From Crossaster papposus (taxonomy: Eukaryota; Echinodermata; Asteroidea; Velatida; Solasteridae): DNA of 64,000 bases. Position 1 is the first letter of the stretch, and every line of letters starts with the position of its first letter. The DNA is taken from NCBI GenBank assembly GCA_037893245.1, contig JBAIAA010000025.1, positions 930,001 through 994,000 on the forward strand, written 5' to 3'. A program made the translations under genes and the position numbers. Below are positions 42,791 to 55,600 of this stretch, in pieces. Under the pieces are notes generated by a model. It was not told where the DNA came from. It did no database searches and saw only the letters and a list, made by a program, of their open reading frames with translations.

Positions 42791-44130
42791 AGCTGTCTGC
42801 ATACCTGACTACTGATGCGAAGATACCATACGACGAGATGTGCCAGCTGATTGCCGAGACCGCCGGGGAGACCGACGTCGCCTGCGTCCAACAGCTGAGC
42901 GACAACAAATGGTGCGTCACCTGCAAGACCGAAGCGGCGAAGACGAAGATCCTGCAAGCCGGCCTGCTCGTCGGGCAACACCAAGTAACGTCCACACCGG
43001 TGAGCAGGAAACTGACTTTTGTAACCATCCGTGACGCACCATTTGAGTTGCGCGACGTCACCATCTCCTCGGCGCTATCTCCCTACGGCAAGGTGGCCGG
43101 CATCAGACGTGGCCACTGGCAAAAACATCTGGGGTGGGAGAACGGCCACCGGCACGCACGTATGGAACTGAGTCGTCCGATCCCATCGTATGTGCGTGTC
43201 GGTGGGTACCAACTGAGGGTGAGCTACGACCACCAGGAGAGGACGTGCCGGGTTTGCGGGTTGGCCGGCCACCTGGCTGCGGGGTGCCCGTCAGTTGTGT
43301 GCTACAACTGCAACAAGCACGGGCACCGCAGCCGGGAGTGTCCCGAGCCGGTGATATGTCGGGGGTGCGGGGAGACGGGGCACTATGCCGCACGGTGCCC
43401 CCGTTCATACGCCGGTCGGCTGCGTGCTTCGGCGTTCACCGGCTCGGACAACGACGACATCGGCGGCGACCCGCAGCCTGAGAGACCACCCACACCACCT
43501 CGGGCCAGTCCAGACCGTGCTGTTACCACCCGTCAGGCGAGACCGCCCAGAGTGCCCCGGACCCCACCCCAGGACGCCCCCCCCCCCCCCCCCCCCCCCC
43601 CCCCGCAGCCGGCCAGACCACCCAAGCCTTCACGGCCCAGCACCCCACCGCAGAGACCATCTGAAGCCGGCACACCCACTGCAGGCGGCACCAAGCCCGC
43701 CCGCACAGCCAACCGTCCACCTCGGCGTGGTGCGGGCGTGGCGGGTGCCCCGACCACGGAGAGTATAACGGCAACGGTGTCGATGTCATCGTTGTCGTCG
43801 GCAAACACATCGATGACTACGAACGTGTCGCTCCCCTCCGTGGAAGGCGGTGAAAGTAACCCGTGCGTGCCGGACCTCCCGTGGATAACGTCGGACGAGA
43901 AAACCAGGGACTGGGCGGAGATGGTAGCGAGTGCGGAGGCGGAGATCCAGCAAGAGATGGAGCGACGGAGCCAGGATAGCAATTCCGACGGGTCCGTCGC
44001 GTCCGTGACATCCACCGCCTCCGTAAAACGCTGTCACCTTTCCTCGGATTCCCCTGAGGAATGGTCGACGATACGACAGAAAAAAAACCCAGCTACAACA
44101 AAGAAGAAGGCACGAGCCAACAAAAAATGA
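42760..44130 (+). CDS. Triple CCHC zinc-knuckle protein, copy B, open frame with replaced N-terminus
   Basis: A 456-residue open frame. Its first ten codons come from the flanking direct repeat (MSVQQLSDKR), which by chance is in frame, and then it joins the copy A protein at RELSAYL, missing the original first seven residues. The three knuckles lie near residues 180-240, followed by the Pro-rich linker encoded by a 28-C run and the basic C-terminus. With 28 C the frame is uninterrupted to 44130. The left inverted-repeat arm and native start region are absent, so the original promoter and leader are lost. Otherwise as copy A. Confidence 0.7.
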   Translation: MSVQQLSDKRELSAYLTTDAKIPYDEMCQLIAETAGETDVACVQQLSDNKWCVTCKTEAAKTKILQAGLLVGQHQVTSTPVSRKLTFVTIRDAPFELRDVTISSALSPYGKVAGIRRGHWQKHLGWENGHRHARMELSRPIPSYVRVGGYQLRVSYDHQERTCRVCGLAGHLAAGCPSVVCYNCNKHGHRSRECPEPVICRGCGETGHYAARCPRSYAGRLRASAFTGSDNDDIGGDPQPERPPTPPRASPDRAVTTRQARPPRVPRTPPQDAPPPPPPPPPQPARPPKPSRPSTPPQRPSEAGTPTAGGTKPARTANRPPRRGAGVAGAPTTESITATVSMSSLSSANTSMTTNVSLPSVEGGESNPCVPDLPWITSDEKTRDWAEMVASAEAEIQQEMERRSQDSNSDGSVASVTSTASVKRCHLSSDSPEEWSTIRQKKNPATTKKKARANKK

Positions 44131-46193
44131 ACTGTTTTCTTTGGTGGTGGGTAACGTGAGTTGTTTTGTTTAAATAAGTGGTGGTTGGTTTATTCCCTTT
44201 GTGTGTTTTGTAAATAATAAGAAGATGTAAATTTTATGTAAATAATTCCACAGTTGTGCGTTTTTCGTAAATTATAGGAAGAGTCAATTTTGTTTTGTGT
44301 GTAAATAACATTCCAGTTGTCCATTATTGATAGTAATCCAAGCGTTTCTTTTGGTGGAGGGTTATGTCCCTAGTGCGGTTTATTTAATGTTTGCATTGTC
44401 AAAACAAGTTGTATTTAATTTTTATATTGTAAATACTGTGACCGTTGTGTATATGAGTGTTTGTTTTGTTTACAAGAATAAAACAATTTAAAAACTAAAA
44501 AAAAAACAATTCATATTACCGCATTAACAGCAATTCTTATTATTGTTATTATTTGACGCAAGTTTAATTGCATTGTATCTCAAGTTTTGTTTTTCTTTCT
44601 GTACCCTAACCCGACTTTTCCCTTATTCTACCCCAAAACAAAGTAATGAACTTAAACCAACTAATTCAAGTAATAAGAACATCATACACTTGTTTATTCA
44701 CTCTTTCAAGACCAACCTCCGTTTTGCCGGTATTACTGCGCATGTACAGTTTCTTAAATTGTGATATACACACAATTGGTCAATTGTGATATGTACACAA
44801 TTTAAGAAGGAGACTGGGTTGGTCAGATGGTCAGATTCGTATGACAACCCCCTCTGTCGTCGAACTGAGGAAATTCATTTTCACATTTTTTTTTTGTCAT
44901 TGTCAGATGGTCAGATTCGTATGACAACCCCCTCTGAGAAGTCGAAAATCAAAATTCTGTCCCAATAGAACTCATGCCCTTGATCTCCTGATCGTTTTCG
45001 TTATTGGGTTCTTTTCGATTCCGTGGAGCGATCGCGAGTTATTCCAGTCGGACTGAAGAAGAAAGAAGAAAGAATAAAATTAACGCAAAATCGGTGCACT
45101 GGCAAAGTAAGGGTGCCGCGGCGCTGCCACTCCCAGCCGGGCGAACCCGTTGGGCGTGACGCTCCCGCGTCACCCTAGAAAAACCAAACAGACCGGCCGT
45201 CTGACAGTGCGCCCTCAACTGACGTAATGCAGTCACGTTTCTAAATTGCATATTCATATCCACGATCGACATACAATTTCGCGACATGTTTGCACGATGA
45301 ACGTTAACATTTGCGCAATAGCGATCTGTTTCAGAGTGTTTTTACAGAGATAATGTTGTAATATTTAAGTAATGACAATGTGAAAGAGAGAAATTTGTCC
45401 AAAAGTCAACACGAAAGGAATTAATTATTGTTTTTACGTTCCCAAACTGTGACTGAAAGTGGTCGGCGCGCACGGAATTCGAAGCCGAAAACGAAGCTGG
45501 CGCTCAAACTCCGCAATAACCAAGGGAGTACCAACTCAAATAACACGGGATGCGCCGCCCAATCGCGAACAACAAACTCGGCAACAACTCGGCCACCGAG
45601 CAAGGGATACAATTTGCGAAGGCTTCGCGTAACACAGTAGCTGCCGCTTAAACGCGAACAGCCAACAATTCGGCAACCGAGTTACGGTATACGATTTCGG
45701 GAAGGCTTCGGCCCGAACTCCGGCAAGGACAATGCAAAAATAACGCAATAGTTTACGCAAAAAAGGCCCACAACACATCAACAGGCAATCAAAAAGCGAC
45801 TGCACGTTTATCAGTAACGTCCGTTTCTCCCAAATCTCACCACGGACGAATACGCGTTGTTTTTTGTAATCTTATTCCCCGGGGGATTCGAAGTCGCGAA
45901 CGATCTGGCACCCCGCCGCACCGACGCCGGCGGCACACACGCGCGGTGACGAGTCGCCCGACCAAAAGCGCCGCGTCTCTCCAACATGGCGCCAACCATG
46001 TGCCAATATGGCGCGGCCCTGTGTTCCAAGATGGCGGCGCCCAGGGACAAGATGGCGCATTTTTCATCTTTTATAGTATAGATCTCATTGGTTGATAGCC
46101 ATCTTGATTTCAAAATGGCCGCCACTTTAGGACAAAGGGTCGTATGAATAAAAACTAGCAAATGCTACGAAGTACAAGCAAAAAGTAAAAGTA
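42787..46193. repeat. 3.4-kb duplicated segment, copy B
   Basis: Same orientation as copy A and about 20.5 kb away. It extends on the right into a complete MITE that copy A cuts off, while copy A extends on the left into the inverted-repeat arm that copy B lacks. Confidence 0.95.
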
Positions 46194-46893
46194 GTACTTC
46201 AAAGTAAAAGCATTAAGGAAAAGCAAATGCTTCAGTTCGTATGAATAAAATAAAGTTGTACTGTTTAGCATTTACTGGCTGAAATAGTAGTAAATGCTTT
46301 TTACTTGCAATTGATTGCACAGCCGAATAGTTTATAACAATACAGTCTCTATTGTGTGTACGGAGAAACACACGCAATAGTGCGACCACGCTAACGGGGG
46401 TGTTTGAATAAAATCGGAACCTCAAGTTGCTGCTTCGCAGTCATGATGCCCTTTTCTGTCTTAAGTAATAATGCAAGAAATTATCGGCTATCTACGTCTC
46501 ATTTCCTTCCCCAAATTCAGTACAACTGCTTGTATTTTAATCCTCGACACTCCATCTTCCATGTTCATATCTTTTCCTGCATAACCACATAATACGAAAG
46601 TTCCTATTTTTCATACTAGTATTTGCTTCTCTTTTTTCAAGGTAGCCCCGAACCAACCTTGAAAAATTTGGAGTAAATACTGCAAATCTGAAGCATTTAC
46701 TCATTTGTATTCATACCAAATGGAGCAAATACTAATATTCTAGCAAATGCTGGAAATTAAAAAGTAAATACTTTTGGTCTTTAGCAAATACTTTACAGTA
46801 AAACCTTTTGCTTCGTTTTTATTCATATAGATGCTAGTAAAAGCTTGAAAATTGGTAGTAAAAGCAAATGCTAGTTTGTATTCATACGACCCA
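46137..46893. mobile_element. MITE with GGGTCGTATGAATA ends
   Basis: GGGTCGTATGAATAAAAACT at the left and TAGTTTGTATTCATACGACC at the right are inverted, 757 bp apart. AGCAAATGC-type words recur throughout. Only the first 57 bases or so exist at the right edge of copy A (25650-25706). Confidence 0.8.
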
Positions 46894-47390
46894 ATGTTTT
46901 ATAACCCAGGATTGGAATTTTGTATGAACTTCATTTTGGTGTCAATACCCACATTTATTATGCTAAGGAATTCAAAAACATACTATTGACTTGCTAATAA
47001 TCTCTATTAGGATAAAAAGTCTTAAATTTTAAAATGGCCTCCATTTTAGAATCAGTTTGCTTAAAAACTTAGGATGTGAATGCCATAATCAACATTGAGT
47101 TTGCAAAGAAAGTGCAATATTAATTCAAGTGTAAACTCCTTACCATATTCATATCAGATTCTAAAACTTGGCCATTAAAAGGAATCTGTAATTCCCTTGT
47201 AGGTTAGCATGGTTAAAATGCTCTCCATCTCAAAGAAGTATTAATACTAATTATCGTCTCCCAAGTGAGATATGGAAACATTATTGAAGTTACAATGTAG
47301 GCCGAATTTACATTTTAAAAAGGTAAATACAAATTGATGTTTGAATAATTGTTATATTATATAATTTTTTCTTTTTACTTTTTTTTTTCT
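46894..47390. other. AT-rich interval without a gene
   Basis: Contains one AAAATGGCCTCCATTTTAGA word related to the ATGGCCGCC repeats. Nothing else recognised. Confidence 0.5.
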
Positions 47391-47432
47391 TTTTTTTTAA
47401 AGGGGGGTGGGGGGGGGGGGGGGGGGGGGGGC
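47377..47432. repeat. T-run and G-run low-complexity tract
   Basis: Long T stretches followed by about 25 G. Confidence 0.9.
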
Positions 47433-47699
47433 GTGGGGCTCTTAGTCTTGTTTGTAGTTGCCCAGAACAAAACAATAGGGGACACAACTACGTCTACGGT
47501 GATACTCAGCAAAGTCCACTTCTGGATATTAACGCCGAGGTGAAGCTTAAGGTGCACATGAAGTTAAGCAGAAAATATCGTATATACATATACAGGTGCA
47601 AGTAAAACAAAATACTTCAATCTTTGAGCTAGAGGTAGGGGGAGAGACAAGTGCCCTGAAGACCCCCGCTGATGGAGCTGATATGACATCTACAGAAAG

Positions 47700-49855
47700 A
47701 GCATTCCACCACCGGACAGCAGTGTAGGCATGAAGGAGAACTTATGTCATTGGAGGAATGGGTTGTGAGAAAACTGGTACCGGTATCTACATATAGACTA
47801 ATGGTACTTTCTTAGCCTGGTATCTGTCATTGGGGTCGGGTACATGATTCTTGTTGATGGCAATGAGCTTGTGGGGAATTGTGTACATCATAATTTTGAT
47901 GGCTGCTTCCCTTCTAGCCTGAAGTGAAGGCCCCTGCAGGTTTTTTAGCATTGCAATAAAACTTTCAGTGCGCTGATATGTTCTGCACAAATCTAGCTGC
48001 TCTCCTCTGGATGGCTTCTACTTAGTTGATGGGGGTTTGATGAAGGAGATTCCAAACTGTGGGGCAATTTTCTAAATGTAGCCTGACCAGAGAGATGCAA
48101 GCTTGGTTTTGTTCTGCAGCCGTGGGTTACAGTGCCTTGGATTCCTCTTAATTAACCCTAGCATCCGGTTGGCTTTCAAAGTGATGATATGTGTGTATTC
48201 CAGGAAAGTTTGGATTTGAAAGATAGTCCCAGATATGGATGTTCATCAACTGATGTCCGTACATCATCACCCAAGTGGTAGTTAAAGCCGATGTTGTTTT
48301 CCAGGCGGGAAACTTGCATCACATGGCATTTGTCGATGTTAAACTTCATCTTCCATTTGGCTGACCAAGAATGCAGCTGAATCAAGATCTTTTTGAAGAG
48401 CTCTGCATTCATCTACATTGTAATAGAACGGTGCATAAAACAATCGATGTGATGGAGATTGATACACCATTGGTGATTGTGAGAAATAACAGTGGCCCTA
48501 ACACCGTGCTTTGGGGAACTCCAGAAAGAACATCTGACCACTCTGAAGCTTGGCCATCCACCACAACTCGCAGGCTTTTTTGGGTGAGGAAGTTGTTAAA
48601 CCACTTCAGAAGAGAGCCACGAAACCCGTAATGATATAGTTTAATAAGGAGGAGCCTTTGGTAGGGTACTCTATCAAAAGCCTTAGAGAAGTCAAGAATG
48701 ATGAAATTTGTTTGCTTTCTGTCATCCAGGGCCTCGGCAAGATCACGAGTTGTAATGATAAGCTGTGATTCAAAGGAGCGGCCAGGGCAAATGTCATGTT
48801 GACTTTCAAAATAAAATGTTGAGAGTTTCATAATGATTCATCCCAGGGCTACAAATTATATGCTCAAGTATTTTACATGATATTGATGTGAGTGATACGG
48901 GTCGGTAGTTGGTGGCTTCACTGCGATCACCTATCTTAATTATGGAAACCATGTTTGCAATCCTCCAGTCATGACGGATTTCACCAGACTTCAACGACTG
49001 TTGAAAGATTATGACAAGATAGGAGATATTTCTTCCGCCATGTCTTTTAAAAAACAGGCTGGAATGGAATCCGGACCTGTTGCCTTGATGATGCTAATCA
49101 TCCCAAGGAGTTTACGCACACCACTCACTGATATCTCAATGTGCTCGGCATCAGAAAACGAAAATTCGCCCATTAATGGCAGATCAGACAGACTCTCGGA
49201 GGTGAAAACTTACATGAATTTCATGTTCAAAATTCTAGCTTTACTTTTGTTGTCTGAGATGACCTTGTTATTGTGTGTAAGGGGTGAGATACCAGTATAG
49301 TATCTAGCGCCAAAAATATTTTTTATGTTCGTCATTAGGATGCGGTTGGTGTATGACCAGTAGGGATCTTTCTTCATTGCGGAATGACTTAAAATGATGA
49401 GTTGGAAGCTTTTGCCTTCTTGTAGATTCTGGCCGTCTTTCTGATCATACGTTTGAGGGAAGGTGTAATCCATGGCCGGTTGGCACGAGATCCTACAATC
49501 TTACTCGGGGTGTTCTTCTTCATTGTCTGCAGAATAACATTATTTAAAAGGAGCCAGTTCTCATTGGTTGATCGCCGAGGTGCCTCGCTGAAAAAATCTT
49601 CTTTAAAGGTTACACAATCCGATCTCACACCTTCCATGTCACCTTTGCTGTAAAAAACAGATTCTTTTAGATGCCTTCTTGTTGACTGCAGACTGGAAGT
49701 CAATGTCACTCAATACCGCCTCATGATCACTAATAATACCTTCCACTATCCCAGTGTTCTTGATGTAGTTTTGATGCGATATCAGGGTTAGATCCAGGAT
49801 GTTGCTTGCGCTTGGGGGGGGGGGGGGGGGATGATAGCCTGAGGCTGCCATTGGT
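47700..49855 (-). mobile_element. Decayed CR1/Jockey-group LINE, minus strand
   Basis: Reading from 49855 down: the end of an apurinic endonuclease domain (SNILDLTLISH, then GIISDHEAVL), a linker (NRPWITPSLKRMIRKTARIY), and RT blocks WRIANMVSIIKIGDRSEATN, NYRPVSLTS, FIILDFSKAFDRVPYQRLL and SGVPQSTVLGPLLFL. Next is a disrupted region where the catalytic ADD box should be, then KMKFNIDKCHVMQVS and PYLGLSFKSKLSWNTHIS. The tail to about 47787 resembles the usual C-terminus. Many frame changes and the missing ADD motif show it is dead. The 5' end stops at a G-run at 49815-49832. Confidence 0.85.
48409..48994 (-). pseudogene. Reverse transcriptase core of the LINE
   Basis: Two overlapping frames (48994-48806 and 48831-48409) hold the fingers and palm motifs YRPVSLTS, DFSKAFDRVPY and SGVPQSTVLGPL. 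After GPLLFL the frame loses the FADD region. Q-to-S in the usual PQGT (here PQST) is a further change. Confidence 0.8.
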
Positions 49856-50090
49856 ACATATAGAGTAAAGTAACTACAGCAGCACCCTTATTTGACAGCT
49901 CTCATATCGTCATGTTATTACAGATCACCAAAAAGGGTCAACAATTTAACTAGCATATTATAAAACATCTGGTACAGGTTACACAGCATCAAAAGCAAAT
50001 TATTATTGTCAAGTTTACAATTTACATTATAGCTGCATAATTACACCTGTCAGCCCAAGATCGCTGACAACAGCTATAGCTATACATTTT
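49856..50090. other. Interval without a gene
   Basis: AT-rich; no recognised feature. Confidence 0.5.
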
Positions 50091-50091
50091 A

Positions 50092-50460
50092 TTGCCACCA
50101 AGTTTGACTTCATATGTTGCTCAGAAGTTATAGGGCAAAATCCTCTAGAAATGGCGGCCATTTTGAAATCCAAGATGGCGGTCATACGTATATACCTATA
50201 AACTTAATTATGATATTTTTGAACTCCCTGGTATTGAAAATATAGGCTTTGCCACCAAATTAGACTCCATATGTTGCTCAGAACCAGAGTTAGAGGGAAA
50301 ATTCTTTTGGAAACTGCGGCCATTTTGAAATCCAAGATGGCGGCCTTACGTTTGACGGAAAAAAATGTTACCAATACTTTTCTGAGAGCGGAGTGTCTAC
50401 TCTAGCCAATAACACCCAAAAAAGCATCCTTAGCAAAAAAAATATGCAAATATACATATG
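50092..50460. repeat. Two tandem ~165-bp units with GCCATTTTGAAATCCAAGAT
   Basis: Units start with TTGCCACCAA near 50092 and 50251 and share CATATGTTGCTCAGAA and CCAAGATGGCGG. The region after the second unit matches 16311-16430 inverted. Confidence 0.7.
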
Positions 50461-51074
50461 CACACACACTTTAATTGAAACCCTCCACCAAATTCAATAG
50501 TAAACTGTCATCCAGACGTTGGCTCGTAGGTTCCGGTGCTATAGCAATCGCTAGTCACGCCTACATTCTGTTCACAGACCCACAGTAGTGAGTATGGAAG
50601 TCTCCGTCATCCTGACGCTGCTTGGATGAGAGTATTGTCACCCGGTAGTAAAACACCATTACAAGGGCTCTCTGAAAAGAGTGATAAATCCAACTCCAAA
50701 ACAATTGTGCATTTACATTGCATTACACAAATACAAAAACACCAGTATCAATCATAAAGTCGTGGCAATCTCCACATAATAATTATATACTTACTAATTT
50801 AAAATTACATTAAAGCAAATGTATTATTCTTACAGATTTATGGCCTCCATCGTTGCCTGCAGTCGGTCACCAGTCCCAAAGTCAAACAGGGAGCTACCAA
50901 TACTCCGTCGAGCACGCTCAAGTTTGCAGCAAGCAATGGGGAAAAAACAAATCCCAAGAGCCAAAAGCTCTAATATAAAATGTAGAAAGCTTGCCAAAAG
51001 GACAGAGCTTGACCACTGGTGGTTGCATATACAGCTATACAACTGAACCATGAGTACATTAAATGGAATACTTA

Positions 51075-51660
51075 TACAGGGTGTCTCAAAAAAAAGTATA
51101 CCCATTGGTATTATTGCAAAACTACTGAATATTTCAGAAAAAGGCAAATGTCTGTGGAAAGGGTAGAATGTTCTCTTTCCAATGGTATAAGGTTTATTAT
51201 GTCATTGCCATGGATGACTGAACAAACAAGACATTTATGAAATGTACAGAAATCAGCACTGTGACAAGTTGGTTTTACTTGAGTGGCGAAGCTCACGGCA
51301 GGTGTTTTTAAGGCCAAATCCTTTTGCTGTTTGAGGTTGAACACATTGGGAAAATTATGACAGGGTCCCTTTCCTGGCAAATGCAAGGTGATGGTCACCA
51401 TTCCTGTTAATGCATAAGTGGCATCTTAGTCTCATGCCTGACTTATCATCCCAACTTGCCACAGTGCTGATTTCAGTACCTTTCATAACTGTCTTGTTTG
51501 TTCAGTCATCCATGGCAATGACATAATGAACCTAAGTTATACCATTGGACAGAGGGCATTCTACCCTTTCAACAGACATTTGTCTTTTTCTGAAATGTTC
51601 AGTAATTTTGAAATAATATGAATTTGAAAATGGGTATACTTTTTTTAGAGACACCCTGTA
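51075..51660. mobile_element. Mariner-like foldback MITE, TA target
   Basis: CAGGGTGTCTCAAAAAAAAG at 51077 and the inverted end at 51658 continue into arms of about 200 bp with good similarity. TA lies at both edges. Total 582 bp. CAGGGTGTCTCAAAA-type ends are seen in Tc1/mariner-related MITEs of animals. Confidence 0.85.
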
Positions 51661-51949
51661 TACACACACCCATACATACCACCGTCTCGCACTGGCGCAC
51701 TAAATTAAAAGGCTCCACCCAATTGTTTAAATTCCCCCCAGATTTACATACTTACCTCTTTTGTAGTCCAAGAGGCCTAATCCAAAATCTAGAGCCCAGC
51801 ATTTACTTCAAATGAAAATTACTTTTAATCTCAAGAAACAAACAAATACCGAACACTACAAATCAGGTGCAACAAAATTTGTGAAATAAATTAAACTAAA
51901 GACTGAGACCAATACACACATTTATTAGACAAAACTCTGGCTTAGATCT

Positions 51950-52330
51950 AACATTGGCCCTGGGCTGTCCATGGTTCGCTAACATCTTCTCCAGAGTATC
52001 TGAAGTAATGGGCTCCTTTCTTTTTGTCGGGGCGGTGAATTTCCGTTTGTATCCCTGTAGCACCGTCTTGAATAAGGTATCGTCCGTGGGTGACGAGAGC
52101 CCAGCCAGGGAAATGGGCCCATTTCGCGGCTGCTGCAATGGCGTTTGCTGCCGTCTTTGCTTCAGATGACTGGGAGAGATGAGCAAGGTAGAAGCACAAA
52201 ATGATAAGGATCAGCTGGAAAGGCCTGGGTGCCAGTTTTTGAATCGGCCCATTTCTCCTAGCGTCTCAACGTGAGCGAGTATTTGGCTGCGGTTGACGAA
52301 GCCTTGACCGACGTCAGGAGAATTTGGAGT
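51950..52330 (-). pseudogene. Tyrosine recombinase N-terminal fragment
   Basis: On the minus strand, spread over two or three frames: SLTLRR, EKWADSKTGTQAFPADPYHF, LAHLSQSSEAKTAANAIAAA, KWAH, then LAGLSSPTDDTLFKTVLQGY and KRKEPITSDTLEKML. This is the SAM-like N-terminal region of invertebrate phage-integrase-family recombinases. It stops before the catalytic domain. The piece at 15778-15916 would come next in an intact protein, although they are separate copies here. Confidence 0.65.
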
Positions 52331-53780
52331 GACGTTTCGGTGATAATGCACAAAAATGGGTCATTCAAGGTATATTTGCGCAAGTCCCACATTCCGGCAA
52401 ACGAAAAGCAAATACTCCTGGGCAGACATTTCCCTAGTTGCCATCTCTAATTTTTTTCCTTATTGTTCCCTTACTGTAATGTACGACTGTCCATGTTGTG
52501 CAAAAACCCAGTTCCTTGTGCGATGTGATCCCGCTTTAGACTTTTTAAAGGACCCGGAATAGAGGAGATGCCTCATCAAATCATAGGGCAGCTCTATACT
52601 ATAGAAACGACAAGCCGTGATCACAAAGCGTCCTTATTCCCAATTAAAATTTCCTAAATTATTTAATACAGTCAACAACATATGTGAAACCAGGAGTGTC
52701 AATTCATTCCATTCATAAATTAAAGTTCCCTAAATTGTTGGGTGGCTGTTTCAACCCACAACAGGTGAAACCTAGAGTGACAATAAATCGCCACAACACA
52801 CGTTCTTCCTGAAACAAATTGGCTCCTGACAATGTAAACAAAATTCACCAATTCCCGGAGATGACAACTTAAATTATTATTATATTTGATTTATTAATTT
52901 ATTAATTTAATTACGTCGTCCTGCACGCAGTCTAATCAAAATACATAGAATTGACATTTGGTCTTCAAACTACAAATATAACAGCCTTTCGTAGCCGTAA
53001 TTCATCTCATGGTACAGTCGATAGAAGAGCAAAACAGTCTAGGACCAAGGTGTAAAAACCAGTGGCAGTTCAGAGAGCACGATACCAGCCCAGGCGTCCC
53101 CGTAGTGACATCCATCCGATCTAAAAAGGAAAAAAGAAGTTCATGTGAGAGGAGATCCGTGCGCACAACCGTTTTCCTCACACGTGAACGGTGTAGGTTA
53201 ATAGATGAGTTTTCAACATATAAAACACTTAACACAATAAATTGTTACTGACAAAGTCCATCTTGTTTGGTCCATGTTTTCCCATTTTCCTATTTAGAAA
53301 AACAGTATCCACCTGAAACATACCCATTATTTATTTCTTTATGAATGCAAAACGTATGCATTTACATAACACGGGACAGACGATTATGATTCGGACAGAA
53401 ACTAATTTTAGAAAATTGCGACGTATTATCTATTGATACTGACTAAAAACAATATACACCACCACCTCATGACCATTGTGTCAAAGTTAAGTCTGCCTTA
53501 GCTGCACCACAACATACGCCATCTGAGAGATGTACCAAAATGCTACACAACGTGATACATCATACCCCAATGTTATTAATTTCAGTATAAAATAAAAATA
53601 TTAATATCTTAATCGCAAACTGCCTTCACTTTTGCTATACATACAACTGTACATTATTTTATTATGCAATTTACACAATTTAACTCAACATACAATGTTA
53701 ACATAATTAGGAAATAACCATTTCTCTTTCATGTACATTATTTGTCAATTTGCAAACAAAATTACATTTTACTAGTAATC
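52331..53780. other. Interval without a recognised gene
   Basis: About 1.45 kb, AT-rich, with short frames only. AATTAAAATTTCCTAAATT-like words repeat at 52637 and 52720. Confidence 0.5.
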
Positions 53781-53784
53781 TTAA

Positions 53785-53935
53785 CAGGGTTGGACTTGAG
53801 ATAATCTAACAGTGCACTGTTCAAATCCTTCTCTGGTTCCCATGTGTTCCGAGAGTTGGACAATTCTTTCCATTTAATTAAGTATTGTAGTTCCTTAGTC
53901 CTATACATGCCCCCGATGAGTGTTCTACCTCGTAT
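53785..53935 (-). pseudogene. Chromodomain at the end of element 3 pol
   Basis: The minus strand encodes IGGMYRTKELQYLIKWKELS followed by SRNTWEPEKDLNSALLDYL. This is the YLVKWKGY...TWEP pattern of a chromodomain, as in chromovirus integrases, where it steers integration to marked chromatin. It is out of frame with the integrase piece above it. Confidence 0.7.
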
Positions 53936-54079
53936 TCACGGGTTTTGGGCCTACTGTCGACAATTGGTGGTAGGCCTGGAATTATTGGAACAGGAGTAGC
54001 CGGCCGGTCTAACTCCTGGGACGCCAAAAGGGGGGTAAACGAATCATCGGGACAATCTTTCTATACTAATCATTTCAAG

Positions 54080-55350
54080 GGATTATGCTGATCGGGATCT
54101 TTCGGAACTATATCATTTGCAAGACGGACATATATATTGTATGCATACTTCATTCTATTGACATGTACTGGGACTGACAGCAATTTATTATTTTCGAGAT
54201 TTCTTATCCGACAATTTACTGGACCCGTTTGTTCCACAAGTAGGAAAGGGTCTGTCCAAAACTTCATGAGTTTTCGAGAAAGACTCTTTTCACACTGCAG
54301 GGCCAATCCCCGGGAAATAAATCCCCGGAAAATTCCCGGGGATTTTTTACCCCACCAACACCCCAGCAACCATTCACACTAGACCCATTTGGTAACTCCC
54401 GTGGACACTATTTCCCGGGAATATGCACGGTCGTTTCACAGTGTCCATCAAACCCCGGGAAATGTGTAAACTGAGGGCGCGTGGCATGGGTCGACGGTAA
54501 TACACGCTGGGCCACGCATCATGCGGATAAGAAAATAGAAGACTGGTACCTAACCACACGGGACATTATAAATACACGTACACGAGAAGGAAGATAAACA
54601 CAGTCTTGTTCACGACACTTCTTTTATTAAATATTAAAACCATTCATTTTGATCATATTCTTTAAAATTAAATTATTTGTATAATTATCAAACGTTATTA
54701 TTTGTCTTTTGTACTTAACTGTAAATATATTTACGAAAAGTTTGAAAGGTACTTCATAACAATACTAAGTCACCGCGCGAATTATTTGGCGCGCTATTTG
54801 TGACCCTGTGACCTTTCGAGATTACCCGTGGACGCAAAAAGGTGGGGTAAGTTCAAACCCTGCGACGTTCACACTAGTTGCTTTTCCCCGGGAAAAACGT
54901 TAAACCCCGGGGATTTCTCCTTAAACCCTACTCCCGAGCAGGGGTAAATATTTCCCGGGGAAAAACAGTTTCCCGGGGATTTCTTTGGCAGTGTGAACAG
55001 ACCGACCGAAATTCCCCGGCAATTCCCTGGGGAATAGCCGGGGAAATCGTCTGGTGTGAAAGGGGCTTATACTATATCACTGACTTGATATTCAACTTCT
55101 TTTGCATGATCATCAAATCGATCTTTCATGCGGGCCTGACTTTTCAATGCATGATATTACGAAACACTTCTAACTGAGAAATCAGACCATCAATATGTTC
55201 TCTTAGTGATTTCTCTGGGTATTCAATTTTCCTTATATTATAGTGTGACATGTCAAAGAAGTCTTGCTTCTCTTCCAAATAGGAGAAAGAACGGACTGAA
55301 TCCAACAGAATTCTCAGCCGGGGTTGTTCTATAGGCGAATTAAATAGCAG
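54080..55350 (-). pseudogene. Integrase C-terminal domain of element 3, split by a MITE
   Basis: The part above the insertion includes RMKDRFDDHAKEVEYQVSDI. The part below (from about 54291) reads SRKLMKFWTDPFLLVEQTGP and VHVNRMKYAYN, the GPY/F-type module. Both match the usual order around the integrase C-terminus. Confidence 0.7.
54290..55067. mobile_element. MITE with TTTTCACACTG/CAGTGTGAAA-type ends and CCCGGG clusters
   Basis: CTCTTTTCACACTGCAG at the left and CTGGTGTGAAAGGGGCT at the right are inverted. The interior has many TTTCCCGGGGA words, several preceded by CATTCACACTAG or CGTTCACACTAG, as if built from repeated ends. It interrupts the integrase of element 3. CTT at both edges may be a 3-bp target duplication. 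Confidence 0.7.
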
Positions 55351-55379
55351 TGGTAAATTTATCGGACATGTACTACATC

Positions 55380-55600
55380 AAAGTATAGGATTGCAGTTTT
55401 AATGCCCATCTAGCTAAACGGCCTGTTGTATATGTCTATATTGAATATCCATTGTAATGCACAATGGTCCGTAACTACAATAAATTTGACACTGTATGTT
55501 GCGAGTACGGGGCGTATTTTTTAACACCTTAAACTACTGCCAATGCCTCAAATTATGTGATGATATAGTTACGTTCGGCGTTATGTAGGGCCAGTGGCGT
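55380..55600 (-). pseudogene. RNase H second half of element 3
   Basis: Minus-strand translation includes NAERNYIIT, FEALAVV, GVKKYAPY and RWALKLQSYTL, matching the YSTTEKECLAVVWA region of Gypsy RNase H, with several stops. Confidence 0.6.

Noticed and set aside
52356-52562. 68-residue plus-strand frame with CPCC motif
   Set aside because: No flanking exon signals or recognisable domain.
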